Assembly: GCF_024494385.1 (NCBI RefSeq)
Contig: NZ_JAEVLT010000027.1
Location: 1 to 62,373 of the forward strand
From: Bacillus sp. EB600
Lineage (GTDB): Bacteria > Bacillota > Bacilli > Bacillales > Cytobacillaceae
Length of the DNA: 62,373 nt
Direction of reading: 5' to 3'
In this document: positions 53,453 to 62,373 of the stretch, piece by piece
How positions within the stretch are numbered: position 1 is the first letter of the stretch
Layout: each line of letters opens with the position of its first letter
Position numbers and translations under genes: made by a program
The notes under the pieces: generated by a model
What the model was told of the DNA's origin: nothing
Databases searched by the model: none
Seen by the model: only the letters and a program-made list of their open reading frames with translations

Positions 53453-54538
53453 TTGGAAAAAAAGAAGATTCTCTTAGCCTTACAGGGCGGAGGGGCATAT
53501 GGAGCTTTTACATGGGGAGTTCTCGATCGATTACTTGAAGAAGAAAACTTGGAAGTTGTGGCTGTATCAGGTACCAGTGCAGGTGCGGTTAACGCTAGCC
53601 TGTTGGCCTATGGATTGACGATTGGAAACAGGGAAACGGCGCGAGAGAAGCTGGGCTTATTTTGGCGTAAAATCTCTGAATGGGGAATGTTTTCTCTTTT
53701 TCAACCGACATGGCTGGACAAAATAGTGAGCCGTGGCAATATGGATTTCAACCCGTTCTATCAATCATGGGGTACTATTTCTTCATTCCTGTCCCCTTAT
53801 CAGCTCAATCCTTTCGATATTAACCCGCTTAAGAATATACTGAATGAGACGATTGATTTTGAGAAGATCCGTAACAATCAGGAAATAAAGCTCTTCTTAT
53901 CTGCTACGAATGTGAGAACCTCACAACTTAGAGTGTTTGATACCCATGAAGTTACAGTCGATACGGTCTTAGCTTCAGCGTGCGTTCCGCAAATCTATAG
54001 GGCTGTTGAAATCAACGGAGAGCATTATTGGGATGGCGGTTATGTGGGGAATCCTTCTCTCTTCCCACTGCTATGGGAGCATGATTGCAATGATTTAATG
54101 GTTGTCCAAATTGAACCGACCAATTACCCCAAGCTGCCGACAAATGCTCATGAAATACTTGATCGTGCATATGACATCAGTTTTAACACTAGTTTAATGC
54201 GTGAAATACGCGTCATCAACTCGTTAAATAAGCTGGTCGATCATGGATTTGATTACCATGGTCAATTAGAGAAAGTCAATATTCACTTTATTAATACAGT
54301 TGAAGGTTTGAACAATTTAGATGGTTCAAGTAAATTAAATGTTTCTTGGGACTTTCTCATTTACTTGCGTGACTTCGGCCGAAAGAATGCTGATTTATGG
54401 ATCAAGGAAAATTATGATAAGATTGGCGTCAAGTCAACATTTGATGTGGAAAAGTTTTTTGGTTCGGACTCCCCTGAAGCTTTGGTAAAATTCCCAGGCA
54501 GGCAAAAAGTTCGACCTTTTGATTGCTTTTTCTGTTAA
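53453..54538 (+). CDS. Patatin-like phospholipase
   Basis: A 361-residue patatin: oxyanion-hole LALQGGGAYGAF near residue 10, nucleophile elbow VSGTSAGAVNAS near 40 (G-T-S-A-G), and catalytic DGGYVGNPSL near 200 (Asp). Start is TTG 53453, eight bases after AAGGAGG; the ATG at 53426 lies ahead of that site. No signal peptide, so it acts inside the cell on lipids or acyl esters. It resembles RssA-type enzymes. Confidence 0.87.
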   Translation: MEKKKILLALQGGGAYGAFTWGVLDRLLEEENLEVVAVSGTSAGAVNASLLAYGLTIGNRETAREKLGLFWRKISEWGMFSLFQPTWLDKIVSRGNMDFNPFYQSWGTISSFLSPYQLNPFDINPLKNILNETIDFEKIRNNQEIKLFLSATNVRTSQLRVFDTHEVTVDTVLASACVPQIYRAVEINGEHYWDGGYVGNPSLFPLLWEHDCNDLMVVQIEPTNYPKLPTNAHEILDRAYDISFNTSLMREIRVINSLNKLVDHGFDYHGQLEKVNIHFINTVEGLNNLDGSSKLNVSWDFLIYLRDFGRKNADLWIKENYDKIGVKSTFDVEKFFGSDSPEALVKFPGRQKVRPFDCFFC

Positions 54539-54976
54539 ATACAGTAAGAATTCTAATTGAATGGTATTGAAAGATATTTAGAAAATAATAGCCGGATATT
54601 CCTTTCGTAAACGTACAGAAAGGAGTCCGTGAATTCTGGAGCCTGACCCCCGATGCGCTAACGCTTTAACACACTGGGTCAGGCACCTTTTTCCTTCTGC
54701 CATCTTCATCAACTCCATTTGCCCATGTATATGGTTCCAGGGACACATAATTTCTTAACAAACTGTTAAATTTTCATGAATAATAAGATCCATTCTGAAT
54801 GGTAAGAACAGGTATCCAGATAGTGGACTACGTTGTTCATTGGATATGGTTAAAAGGTACTTTTACTTAGGCAGGGATTGTTAAGTTAAAAAAATTTATT
54901 TATAAACGGTAAACATTAGATATTACAAACTTAAATATATTAAATATTAGACTCTAAAAGGGGAGGGAGTTGAGTA
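54539..54976. other. Intergenic region with a REP-like palindrome
   Basis: Copy B of the palindrome lies at 54641-54690. The remainder is the AT-rich upstream region of the transporter operon. Confidence 0.5.
54641..54690 (+). repeat. REP-like palindrome, copy B
   Basis: GCCTGACCC (54641-54649) and GGGTCAGGC (54676-54684) around the GATGCGCTAACGCTTTAACA core, then ACCTTTTT. Confidence 0.78.
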
Positions 54977-55111
54977 ATGCACCAGAACATCGACAAAATC
55001 ATAGATCGTTTAATAAACGAGTTTTATTGTGCTGCTGCAACTAATGGATTGGGTTCCTTTTTTGGGTTAAAGAAATTTTCATCCGTTACCGAACGATGTA
55101 ATCATAATTAA
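54977..55111 (+). CDS. Small protein upstream of the DHA2 transporter, 44 residues
   Basis: MHQNIDKIIDRLINEFYCAA, ATNGLGSFFGLKKFSSVTER, CNHN, TAA. ATG 54977 follows GGGGAGGGAG by 8 bp, a stronger site than most genes here. The stop lies 28 bp before the transporter start. It could be a leader peptide that tunes expression of the pump or a small partner protein. Too short to show a family. Confidence 0.5.
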   Translation: MHQNIDKIIDRLINEFYCAAATNGLGSFFGLKKFSSVTERCNHN

Positions 55112-55139
55112 TAGGCTATCTTGTAAGGAGGGGAAAAGG

Positions 55140-56774
55140 ATGGCTCATTCAGAAGTACAGACAACCAATCAAATAACGGGTTCAAAAAAGTGGTGGGCGC
55201 TTGCTACCGTTCTTATGACAATGTTTTTCTCATCCATGGATCAGACAGTTGTGTCTACAGCAATGCCCACGATTATAGGGGATTTACATGGATTAAACTT
55301 GTATGCGTGGGTCTTTACTGCCTATATGATGGCTTCTTCGGTGACAATTCCAATTTACGGTAAGTTATCTGATGTGTTTGGCAGAAAGCCGTTCTATCTG
55401 TTTGGACTCATCATGTTCGCACTCGGATCCGCGGTATCCGGTCAGGCTCATACAATGTTGGAACTTGTTTGGGCTCGTGCATTTCAAGGTATTGGGGCCG
55501 GTGCAATGATGAGCATGCCGCGTGCTACTGTCGGTGATATTTTTTCTCCTAAAGAAAGGGGAAAATGGATGGGGGTTATGATGGCTGTATTTGGTCTGTC
55601 CAGTATCCTTGGTCCAGCACTCGGTGGTTGGATTACTGATTCCTTTTCATGGCGCTGGGTATTTTATATTAATTTACCGTTTGCCCTACTTGCCATCATC
55701 GGCGTAATTGTTACGTTACCGAAGGTCCGGGCAGAACACCGGGTGAAGGTTGACTGGCTGGGTTCGGTTATTTTGATCATCGGTTTAATTCCGATTTTGC
55801 TGGGTTTTACATGGGCAGGTACGAAATATGCCTGGAGTTCTCCGCTTGAATTAACACTCTTTATAGGTGGTATGGTTGTCCTTATCCTCTTTATTTTGTG
55901 GGAGCGTAAAGCAAAAGATCCGCTTTTAGATCCAGCTTTGTTTAAGAATCGTATTTTTAGCACCTCACTGATCTTGGGGGTGTTAGTCGGTATGACGATG
56001 TTCGGCAGTCTCATATTCTTGCCTGTCTATGTTCAAGGGGTAATTGGGCTCAATGCGCAAAGCAGCGGCTGGGTTATGTCGCCAATGATGCTTGGTTTTA
56101 TTTTCGGTAGTATAGTTTCAGGACAAATTATGTCGCGCACAGGTCGTTACAGGTATCTTGCATGGTGTAGCGGTGCTGTGATAGTGGCGGGCTCCCTTTT
56201 GTTGAATCAAATGAATATTCATACTACCTGGTCTACAGTTGCCATAAACATGGTTGTGCTTGGACTTGGCATTGGCTCGTTAATGCCTCTAATGAACATG
56301 GTCGTGCAAAACGCATTCCCTTACAAAATGATGGGCACAGTAAATTCAACACAGCAATTTGTAAGTTCGCTAGGCGGAGTTATTGCTTCTCCTATTTTTG
56401 GTTCGATCCTAAACAAAGCGTTTACCAAAAAATTTAGTGAAACTTTACCAGATTCAATGCAACAGTTTAAAAATAAGCTGGCGGATCTGAATCCACAAAC
56501 GCTCCTAACGTTACAAGCACAACAATCTATTGCAGCAGAGTTCAATAAATTGGGTAATGCAGGACATCAAATGTACCTTCAACTGATGGAGGCCGTGAAG
56601 ACTTCTTTAACATTTGGTATCCAACAAATATTCCGTGTGGGATTAATCTTTGCCATTTTATGCTTCATTGGTACCTTCTTCTTACCCGAGGCCAGGCTTA
56701 AAGGCAAAGAATTCTTTTTGTCAGGAAGTTCTAAGGACGAGATACAAAGTAATGAAGGTGTAACGAAGGAATGA
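55140..56774 (+). CDS. DHA2-family (EmrB/QacA) multidrug efflux MFS transporter
   Basis: A 544-residue MFS exporter with 14 membrane segments. Motifs: MDQTVVSTAMPTIIGDL in TM1, YGKLSDVFGRKPFYLFG (motif A), WARAFQGIGAGAMMSMPRAT (motif B), and AVFGLSSILGPALGGWITDS (motif C, antiporter). The large loop before the last helix (QQFKNKLADLNPQTLLTLQA) is typical of the Bmr3/LfrA branch. ATG 55140 with AAGGAGGGG. Proton-driven drug efflux is the likely role. Confidence 0.92.
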   Translation: MAHSEVQTTNQITGSKKWWALATVLMTMFFSSMDQTVVSTAMPTIIGDLHGLNLYAWVFTAYMMASSVTIPIYGKLSDVFGRKPFYLFGLIMFALGSAVSGQAHTMLELVWARAFQGIGAGAMMSMPRATVGDIFSPKERGKWMGVMMAVFGLSSILGPALGGWITDSFSWRWVFYINLPFALLAIIGVIVTLPKVRAEHRVKVDWLGSVILIIGLIPILLGFTWAGTKYAWSSPLELTLFIGGMVVLILFILWERKAKDPLLDPALFKNRIFSTSLILGVLVGMTMFGSLIFLPVYVQGVIGLNAQSSGWVMSPMMLGFIFGSIVSGQIMSRTGRYRYLAWCSGAVIVAGSLLLNQMNIHTTWSTVAINMVVLGLGIGSLMPLMNMVVQNAFPYKMMGTVNSTQQFVSSLGGVIASPIFGSILNKAFTKKFSETLPDSMQQFKNKLADLNPQTLLTLQAQQSIAAEFNKLGNAGHQMYLQLMEAVKTSLTFGIQQIFRVGLIFAILCFIGTFFLPEARLKGKEFFLSGSSKDEIQSNEGVTKE

Positions 56775-56827
56775 TAACCGAGTTTTAAACACTTGAATCC
56801 ATACTAATAGAAAATAACTTATTATTT

Positions 56828-56862
56828 AAGCCCACTTGATCTATCCGGTGGGCTCTTTTTTT
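56828..56862 (+). terminator. Terminator after the DHA2 transporter
   Basis: AAGCCCAC and GTGGGCTC over a 12-nt loop followed by seven T. Confidence 0.85.
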
Positions 56863-56977
56863 ATATATGGGGGGGTATCCATAAAGGTTACTTATTTGAA
56901 GCACATTGGAACCCAATTTAATGTGATAATATTTTATGAATTGGAAAAAGATAGTCTTAGGAAAGGAGGGATTGCGA

Positions 56978-57367
56978 ATGTCTGTGAAAAAGTGGTTAAC
57001 TGGATTGGTCGTTTTGCTTACGATGATTGTGGTTGTAACAACTTCAGGCTCACTCAGTGTATTTGCCGAATTCGGCGGCGTAACACAGCCTATTGAGTCA
57101 GTGAAAGCGATTGAGGTTAACTTGAACGATGATTACTTTAATCCGAAAGTCATCACTATTTCGAATGGAAGTACGACAAAGTTGATATTGAAAAACAAAG
57201 GTAAGAAAAAGCATACCTTCACAGTGGAAAAGCTCGGAATTGACGCCGAAGTGCAGCCAGGAAAAGAAAAAACCATTACCGTGAAACCGAAAAAGTCCGG
57301 AACATATGAACTGATATGTCGGTATCATTTACAGGAAGGAATGGTTGGAACTGTAATAGTCAAATAA
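56978..57367 (+). CDS. Secreted cupredoxin-domain protein
   Basis: A 129-residue protein from ATG 56978 (MSVKKWLTGLVVLLTMIVVV), with AAAGGAGG 6 bp before. Signal peptide ends near SLSVFAEF. The mature part is a cupredoxin: NDDYFNPKVITISNGSTTKL, KKHTFTVEKLG with a copper-ligand histidine, and the C-terminal ligand loop CRYHLQEGM (C, H, M). Type-1 copper binding is therefore likely; the protein may carry electrons or bind copper outside the membrane. Confidence 0.87.
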   Translation: MSVKKWLTGLVVLLTMIVVVTTSGSLSVFAEFGGVTQPIESVKAIEVNLNDDYFNPKVITISNGSTTKLILKNKGKKKHTFTVEKLGIDAEVQPGKEKTITVKPKKSGTYELICRYHLQEGMVGTVIVK

Positions 57368-57370
57368 CAG

Positions 57371-57399
57371 GCAGGCCCAATCGGGCCTTGCTTGTTTTA
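57371..57399 (+). terminator. Terminator after the cupredoxin gene
   Basis: GCAGGCCC-AATC-GGGCCTTGC then TTGTTTT. Confidence 0.78.
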
Positions 57400-57631
57400 A
57401 TCAATTCTCTCTTGTAGCTTTTTTCAACAGTGCCGTTCTACCCCGGATACCGTTATATAAAACTCTATAAAAATGGCCAGTCAGAAGTGAATCTTATAAT
57501 ACGAACGAGTGCATTACTTGAATATCCTGCTGCCAATTTTGACAGAATGAAACAAATCCTTATAAGGAGAATTGCTTTATCAGTTTGGGCGAGAAGACCC
57601 ATTCCTGGAAGGAGCGGGAATTTAAGTTACC

Positions 57632-57820
57632 TTACATCCCAGAGGTTAATTGATAAAACCATTCCTTATCCTTTGTAGCAAGTGCCAAGTCAATCAAAGG
57701 AGAAACATCGTATTTGATCGATTGTTTTTGTTTTATTTCCACCTTTACTGCTTGTTCCTCTAGATGAGTTGCCCAATAGATCATTTCCGATATTTCCGCA
57801 CAATTATTAAAATTTTCCAT
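57632..57820 (-). CDS. IDEAL-domain protein
   Basis: A 62-residue protein from ATG 57820 (MENFNNCAEISEMIYWATHL, EEQAVKVEIKQKQSIKYDVS, PLIDLALATKDKEWFYQLTS). The C-terminal I-D-x-A-L-x-T-x-D-K-E-W-F segment is the IDEAL domain of Bacilli, seen in ComK-related and UPF0302 proteins. AAGGAGGACAATT lies ahead of the start; the frame to 57862 has no site. Function unknown, and the domain may mediate protein contacts. Confidence 0.75.
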   Translation of the reverse strand: MENFNNCAEISEMIYWATHLEEQAVKVEIKQKQSIKYDVSPLIDLALATKDKEWFYQLTSGM

Positions 57821-58374
57821 GAGAATTGTCCTCCTTATTGCTTTTAAGAAAAACTCTCTCAATGTTTATTATTGCATTTGCAATAGATTCGAACCTTGGA
57901 TTCTTATCTTTAGGAGAGTTTTATGTATTCATATAAAGGGAAGTCTTTAAAGTTTCCATCCATATAGTATTACAAAATAAGACAAAAGTCTACAATTTTT
58001 GACAACCCCTAATCGACTTGGCATTATTACGAAAAATATATGTTTCACACAATTTAAAAGTGTGTTAAAAAAGTTTCATCCTTTTCATTCCTGTAACATT
58101 ATTCATTTTTAGTAGATATCAGATCATTTCCCAATTATACTTTTTGTTAGATATTGCCTAAATGTGTATTTTTTATCTGTAATCTCGTTTTTAATTGAAT
58201 GGGATACAGCAAAGGAAATGGAAAAAGTGCTGGAACTTCCAACATTTAAAGCTTCGAGAATAAATATTTATGAATAAGATAAAAGCTGCAGTGCTTTGTC
58301 GGGTGCTGGAGCTTTTCCTTTTGCATTACTGTTAAAAATCATTTTAATTTGAATAAGGAAGATGGTTAGAGAGA
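57821..58374. other. Intergenic region with a hairpin
   Basis: AT-rich. A terminator-like hairpin AAAAGCTGCAG ... CTGGAGCTTTT lies at 58281-58316. A truncated frame near 58190 (WDTAKEMEKVLELPTFKASR) suggests another broken gene. Confidence 0.45.
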
Positions 58375-58893
58375 ATGTTTAGAATATTACAAACTGCTTA
58401 TTATCATAACGAAGAGGTTACCATTCATGGCTATAATAAATATACAGATATATATACTGTTTATAATGAAAAAACAGACATGATTTATAAGCTTAAGGAA
58501 AATGAACTTTCATTAACTCCCCTACCTAAAACGGATCCCCAAACAGAGAGAGATGTTAAAAATGAAAACGAAGTTCAAGCTGCGCAAATGAATGATCCTT
58601 TAGATGATGAACATAAAACAAGGGAGATTAGATTAAGACCCATTAAAAAGGCACTTTCTAATTATTATGTAGAGGAAATATGGGAAATGATTGATTATCA
58701 AATTGCAAAAATCCGGACTAAAAACAAAGAAATATATTATGCTTCATTTTTACAATACAAACTCCTTCCTAAGTTAGCACTTACATTTGATGATGCTGTT
58801 TTACTTTGCCTGGGATATAAATATGATAATGGACGGAGCGACTCATTTATTTATGTGCGAAGATTGCTTAATATGAATTATCGGAAACAGTAG
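58375..58893 (+). CDS. Hypothetical protein, 172 residues
   Basis: MFRILQTAYYHNEEVTIHGY starts a small beta-rich N-terminal domain of about 50 residues. A charged linker (TERDVKNENEVQAAQMNDPL) follows, then a helical C-terminal domain (ALSNYYVEEIWEMIDYQIAK, LTFDDAVLLCLGYKYDNGRS). ATG 58375 with GAGAGA. Domain composition is protein-like and complete. Not recognised. Confidence 0.6.
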   Translation: MFRILQTAYYHNEEVTIHGYNKYTDIYTVYNEKTDMIYKLKENELSLTPLPKTDPQTERDVKNENEVQAAQMNDPLDDEHKTREIRLRPIKKALSNYYVEEIWEMIDYQIAKIRTKNKEIYYASFLQYKLLPKLALTFDDAVLLCLGYKYDNGRSDSFIYVRRLLNMNYRKQ

Positions 58894-59011
58894 AAGAGGA
58901 TATAAGGGCAAAGCTGTTCTTTACATCAAAAAAAAAAGGATATTTATGGAACAGTATCTAATAAATAGTTATAGATTTATAGACTTATCTGACAGACGAG
59001 GTGAATTAGGT

Positions 59012-59629
59012 ATGTCTGAAATATTGATATTGGTAAAAGAGGCAGCGAAGGCGGTAGGATTATCAGAATCAACAGTCAAAAAATACATGAACAAGGTAGA
59101 GAAGTTTAGCAGCTATAGGATGGAAAGAAGTAACGACGGCAAATTAGTATTTTCTGAACTCGATATCAATTTACTTAGAACCGTTAACAAGCTAAAAAAA
59201 ATGAAAGGTTATACGGTAGATGTTGCGATCAGGCAAGCGATATCAGACATACTGGGCCTATCGGATGATCCTAATCAATCCAATGGGTCTTCAACAGAAT
59301 TAGTCGATATGTCGGATGTAAAAAATGGACCGGATATGTCTGTTAGATTTAACGTGATATCGGATAAAATAGACAAGGTTATATGCCACAATCAAGAACT
59401 TGAAAACCAAAATAAAGAACAAGCTGAGTTTAATAAGTTTTTAGTCGAAAAGTTAGATCATCAAGAGCGATATATAAGAGAATCATTAGAGAGACGTGAC
59501 CAAGCACTTCTAGAATCAATAAGGGCATTACAAGAAGAAAAGAAGGCACTGATAGAAGTAGCTGCAGCAACCGCAGCCGCAGTAAAAGAAGATCCGAAGA
59601 AAAAGATCTGGTGGAAATTCTGGGAGTAA
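59012..59629 (+). CDS. MerR-like DNA-binding protein with coiled coil (DUF3967-type)
   Basis: A 205-residue protein from ATG 59012 after GAGGTG. Residues 1-70 are a MerR-like helix-turn-helix (VKEAAKAVGLSESTVKKYMN, ELDINLLRTVNKLKKMKGYT). A linker follows, then a long coiled coil (EKLDHQERYIRESLERRDQA, LLESIRALQEEKKALIEVAA) and a C-terminal tail KKKIWWKFWE with aromatic/basic residues, as in DUF3967 plasmid and RacA-like proteins. The tail may bind membrane. It suggests a DNA-positioning or partition role. An earlier in-frame start at 58946 is possible. Confidence 0.7.
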   Translation: MSEILILVKEAAKAVGLSESTVKKYMNKVEKFSSYRMERSNDGKLVFSELDINLLRTVNKLKKMKGYTVDVAIRQAISDILGLSDDPNQSNGSSTELVDMSDVKNGPDMSVRFNVISDKIDKVICHNQELENQNKEQAEFNKFLVEKLDHQERYIRESLERRDQALLESIRALQEEKKALIEVAAATAAAVKEDPKKKIWWKFWE

Positions 59630-59640
59630 TTCCAGTGTAT

Positions 59641-59693
59641 ACGTGGGGACGGTTCTCATGTGTCTTTCCGTGAGACGCAAGAACCGTCCCCTT
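59641..59693 (+). repeat. REP-like palindrome of a second family
   Basis: GGGGACGGTTCT (59645-59656) and AGAACCGTCCCC (59680-59691) around a GTGTCTTTCCGTGAGACG core. This ggggacggttct type of dispersed palindrome is common in Bacillus genomes. Confidence 0.8.
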
Positions 59694-59699
59694 GCATCT

Positions 59700-60691
59700 T
59701 TAACCTACTTTTGGTGGTTTTTCTAACCATCCCATCTTTACCATTAACTTTATCCCTTCTCCTCCATAATCCGCTACATCTTTTGTAAATAGAGCTGCTT
59801 TTAGTTTTATATCACTGCGTAATGCGAAGCTAAAAGCAAAGGCATTCGCACCAAGCGTAAGGTTAATTAACAGATAATTAAAGTACATCATTAACTTATC
59901 TGAAAATGGGCTATCCTTTGAATTGGTTGCATTACCTATAGAGGTAATAGTTGGTGATATATTATCATCTAGCAGCATTTTACTACTTTCTTTTAGGATT
60001 TTACTTGATAACTCCATTCCCTTATGAAAATATTCTTTAACTTCCTTTTCTTTTGCAACTTGCGAAAATGCATACATTAAGGTCATTCCAATATTATTAT
60101 TTTCCATATTATGATGTAGAATTGTTAACTCGTACGAATCCATTTGCCTTGTTTTTCTAAAATGTTAAAACCACTTAAATAATGTAAGTCATTAATATAT
60201 TCAGTTGAAACAGGCATTGGGATATATGGAGGACGTGTTAGAATCCCTTTTTCTAATAGATATTGGGTACAATCATCGTAACAAGCTTGAGTGATGGCTG
60301 TTAAATCTTTATATATATTTACAACATCAGTACGATAGGACAATCCCATATTAAGTGTATATAAGCCCATACTCATTTGTTTGATTGATCTTAGAAGCAT
60401 TACATCAAAACCATTATCAAATAATTTTGGTGCATTTATATTAACGTCACTGCTGGAGGAGAATCCTTGAGGATGTATAGACCCTTCATTATGAAAAATA
60501 TTTTTTACTTTTTCAACATAGATTTCTAAGTTTTTATGCAAATCACTCATAATTTTTTCTGCTTTTGGATCATTTGCATTCGGAATTAAGTACTCTAAAA
60601 AACGTAAAATAAAAGTTTTTTCCTTGTAAGTCTCCCACAGCGTAGCTATTTCAGTAGAGGAAAGTGAAGATTTCTGTGACATTTGATTCAC
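59700..60691 (-). pseudogene. DUF3231 gene, split by a frameshift
   Basis: First part from ATG 60691 (SSTEIATLWETYKEKTFILR, FLEYLIPNANDPKAEKIMSD) runs to GFNILEKQGKWIRTS. The second part, in another frame (SYELTILHHNMENNNIGMTL), continues the same protein to MGWLEKPPKVG. Rejoining near 60135 gives about 330 residues, the normal length of DUF3231 proteins, made of two ferritin-like halves. Its paralogue at 60916-62001 is intact. Confidence 0.78.
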
Positions 60692-60915
60692 CTCAGACTT
60701 TGGAATGCACTAAGCATAATTTTTCCAATAAGTCTTGTTATTATGCATAGGTTGTTTTGGTGATTTCACTCAGTTGTGAAGGTGCAAAATGCAAATCACT
60801 GGACCTTTTTCGTCAGTTTTAAAAACTATTCCTTTGACTTGAATTGCGTAAAGCTATAAATGTAAACAAAGGACAAGAAAGCGATTCATGCCCTTTTTAC
60901 TTTGTATGTAAATGA
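60692..60915. other. Spacer between the two DUF3231 genes
   Basis: No gene. AT-rich; no clear promoter. Confidence 0.4.
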
Positions 60916-62001
60916 TTATGATTTATAAAATTCTCGTCTATCAATCGGTTGTGGAGGTTGTTCCATCCAACCTCTTTTAACTAAAAGTTTAAGACCCTCG
61001 TCGCCGTACTTCATTACCTCCATTAAGAAAAGGGAATATTTAGCTCCCACATCTTTTCTAATTGAAACTGATAAAGCATCTCCCAGTGTAGAAATAGCGA
61101 TTGAGTTTGCAGCACTTATAATAAACAATATCAATTTTTCGGAAAATGGGGAGACTGTTGAATTTGTTACCTCCATAGTTGTTGGGAATCCGATATAATT
61201 GTCATTTTCCTTCAGTAACTTATCAAATGTGTCTAGTTGACTTTGGGCTAATTTTTTTCCAGCTAATAAATAATCCTTTATTTCCTTATCTTTTGTTACT
61301 TGTATTAACCCCATCAATAGAATTAAACCCATTGCATTTCTTTCAATATCTTGATAAAGTTCAGCCATTTCCAAACAGTTTAGAGGTCTTTTCTCACCAA
61401 ACCATGTATTTAATAATGTAGGTTCATGCTGAATAAACTCAACACTTTTTGGATACTCCATCGTTGGAGGTCTATCGTATAAGCCCTTTGAAAGCATAAG
61501 AGCTAATGCTTTCTTATGTAATTCCGTCTCAGTAAATAAGCATTCTTTAAAAAGTTCATAAATATCTAACCTGGATACCTTGCTAAGAACATTTGTATAA
61601 TGTGGCATTTTTACCTGTCCACTACGAAAAACGAAACTTAATGCAAATAAGTCTGTAAATAGGGCAGGAGCAGACAAATCAATATCTTTATCTGAAAACC
61701 CTTTTGGTATGGGGAAGCTTTCCTTTTCAAAAATCGACTCAATTTTTCCGATAATGGTTTCATCCAAAACCAAAGCTTCTTCAATAATTGACTTTATTTC
61801 AACATCTTCAAGATGTTGAACAAAATGTATGTAAAAACATCTTTCGGCTGTGTTTTGAATATATGTCTTCCAAAGAGCCGCAATATCAGTAGTGGTCATT
61901 TTGATATTACGTTCTTCCATATAGCTACTATCATTCGTTGTTAATTTTTCATCAGTCTCTTTTTGATTTGAACCTAATTTAATTGGTTTAATGGTTTTCA
62001 T
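60916..62001 (-). CDS. DUF3231-family protein
   Basis: A 361-residue protein with two tandem four-helix halves: TTDIAALWKTYIQNTAERCF to LMLSKGLYDRPPTMEYP, and CLEMAELYQDIERNAMGLIL to KRGWMEQPPQPIDRREFYKS. Each half has the ferritin-like helical layout and ends in the R/E-PP motif. Family members are associated with Bacillus spore-coat or stress functions; activity is unknown. Start ATG 62001 with AAAGGAGTAACC. The frame from 62016 is less likely. Confidence 0.85.
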   Translation of the reverse strand: MKTIKPIKLGSNQKETDEKLTTNDSSYMEERNIKMTTTDIAALWKTYIQNTAERCFYIHFVQHLEDVEIKSIIEEALVLDETIIGKIESIFEKESFPIPKGFSDKDIDLSAPALFTDLFALSFVFRSGQVKMPHYTNVLSKVSRLDIYELFKECLFTETELHKKALALMLSKGLYDRPPTMEYPKSVEFIQHEPTLLNTWFGEKRPLNCLEMAELYQDIERNAMGLILLMGLIQVTKDKEIKDYLLAGKKLAQSQLDTFDKLLKENDNYIGFPTTMEVTNSTVSPFSEKLILFIISAANSIAISTLGDALSVSIRKDVGAKYSLFLMEVMKYGDEGLKLLVKRGWMEQPPQPIDRREFYKS

Positions 62002-62373
62002 GGTTACTCCTTTCATTCATACTTTGGGTTAGTATTTCCTTTCATTTGGAATAACTCTCAGACAAATTTAGAAATCGTATTTGAATTACGGTCACGAGCT
62101 ACAAGCATAAAAATTTCTTCCTTGTAGGTTCATTTTGGAGTGATATTTTACATTTTGTACTCCAAAACTGAACTACTTAGTCTTATAAAGACGTTCCCTT
62201 TATAATTTACCATCCCTCGCAATCCTTTTTTAATGGTTATTAGTGAACACAAATCATTCATATAATATCCTTAAAAGAAGGCAACCAATAAAGGGTTTAT
62301 GAAGATCAAATTCGAAATACTTAATCTATTGGGTGATTTAGTAAAATAATAATGGACTGCTGTTTCGGTAGTC
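62002..62373. other. Right end of the window, no gene seen
   Basis: Upstream region of the DUF3231 gene, the second copy of the palindromic mobile repeat (62124-62180), and a short frame near 62300 without support. Confidence 0.45.
62124..62182 (-). repeat. Palindromic mobile repeat, copy 2, inverted
   Basis: GTAGGTTCATTTTGGAGT and ACTCCAAAACTGAACTAC arms. Bases 62144-62180 are the exact reverse complement of 27749-27785. Confidence 0.78.

Overview
The window is a low-GC stretch of a spore-forming Bacillaceae chromosome (Bacillus/Neobacillus-like). The signs are a ComK-family regulator, a GerAB-type spore germination permease, DUF3231 and IDEAL-domain proteins, a yjlC-ndh operon with a Rex-type operator, serC-serA, Bacillus-style dispersed palindromes and AAGGAGG-type ribosome binding sites throughout. 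Genus cannot be fixed from the sequence alone. An unusually large share of the window is decayed mobile or accessory DNA.

Layout. 1-1840: tail of an upstream gene, a DndB-like DGQHR protein and a ComK-family gene. 1937-9372: an integrative island in the 3' half of a selenocysteine-tRNA-like (anticodon TCA) sequence. It is bounded by 62-nt imperfect direct repeats and carries GTGCC arm-type repeats at both ends, an N-terminally truncated integrase, a roughly 500-nt highly structured non-coding region, a second tyrosine recombinase broken by a 4-bp tandem duplication, and a two-gene BcgI-like restriction-modification system. 9373-15500: remnants (DUF4268-like fragment, GIY-YIG/DUF4357 protein, truncated IS3 element, secreted nuclease, broken XRE regulator and recombinase). 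15556-22642: defence-type cluster made of a DUF6884 protein and a McrA-like HNH endonuclease in tandem, a PLD-helicase-DUF3427 protein facing a NUDIX hydrolase, and a decayed Upf1-like SF1 helicase.

22668-34400: small accessory and housekeeping genes (beta-propeller protein, pRiA4b ORF-3-like protein, HIT protein, DUF2975/XRE pair, yjlC-ndh, lipoprotein, cupin, ctaG fragment) with several pseudogenes. 35223-37000: a Rieske ring-hydroxylating dioxygenase alpha/beta pair without electron-transfer partners. 37878-40282: serC and serA. 40444-42045: resolvase fragment and a sigma-54 activator pseudogene. 42111-46611: carbon-nitrogen hydrolase, small proteins, GerAB-like permease. 46734-48800: group II intron fragment and recombinase debris. 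48803-57367: transporters (EamA, MarR-MFS, DHA2), L,D-transpeptidase, patatin and a secreted cupredoxin. 57632-62001: IDEAL, MerR-like and DUF3231 proteins.

Functionally, DNA uptake or modification functions, two restriction-type systems and helicase-nuclease genes lie on the left, and ordinary metabolism, efflux and sporulation-associated genes on the right. Several palindromic repeat families are scattered through the window, including one element of which a 37-bp stretch is identical, in opposite orientation, in two copies 34 kb apart. The most promising undescribed items are the structured non-coding region with its recombinase at 3085-4853, the DUF6884/HNH pair at 15556-17201, and the helicase/NUDIX convergent pair at 17434-20666.
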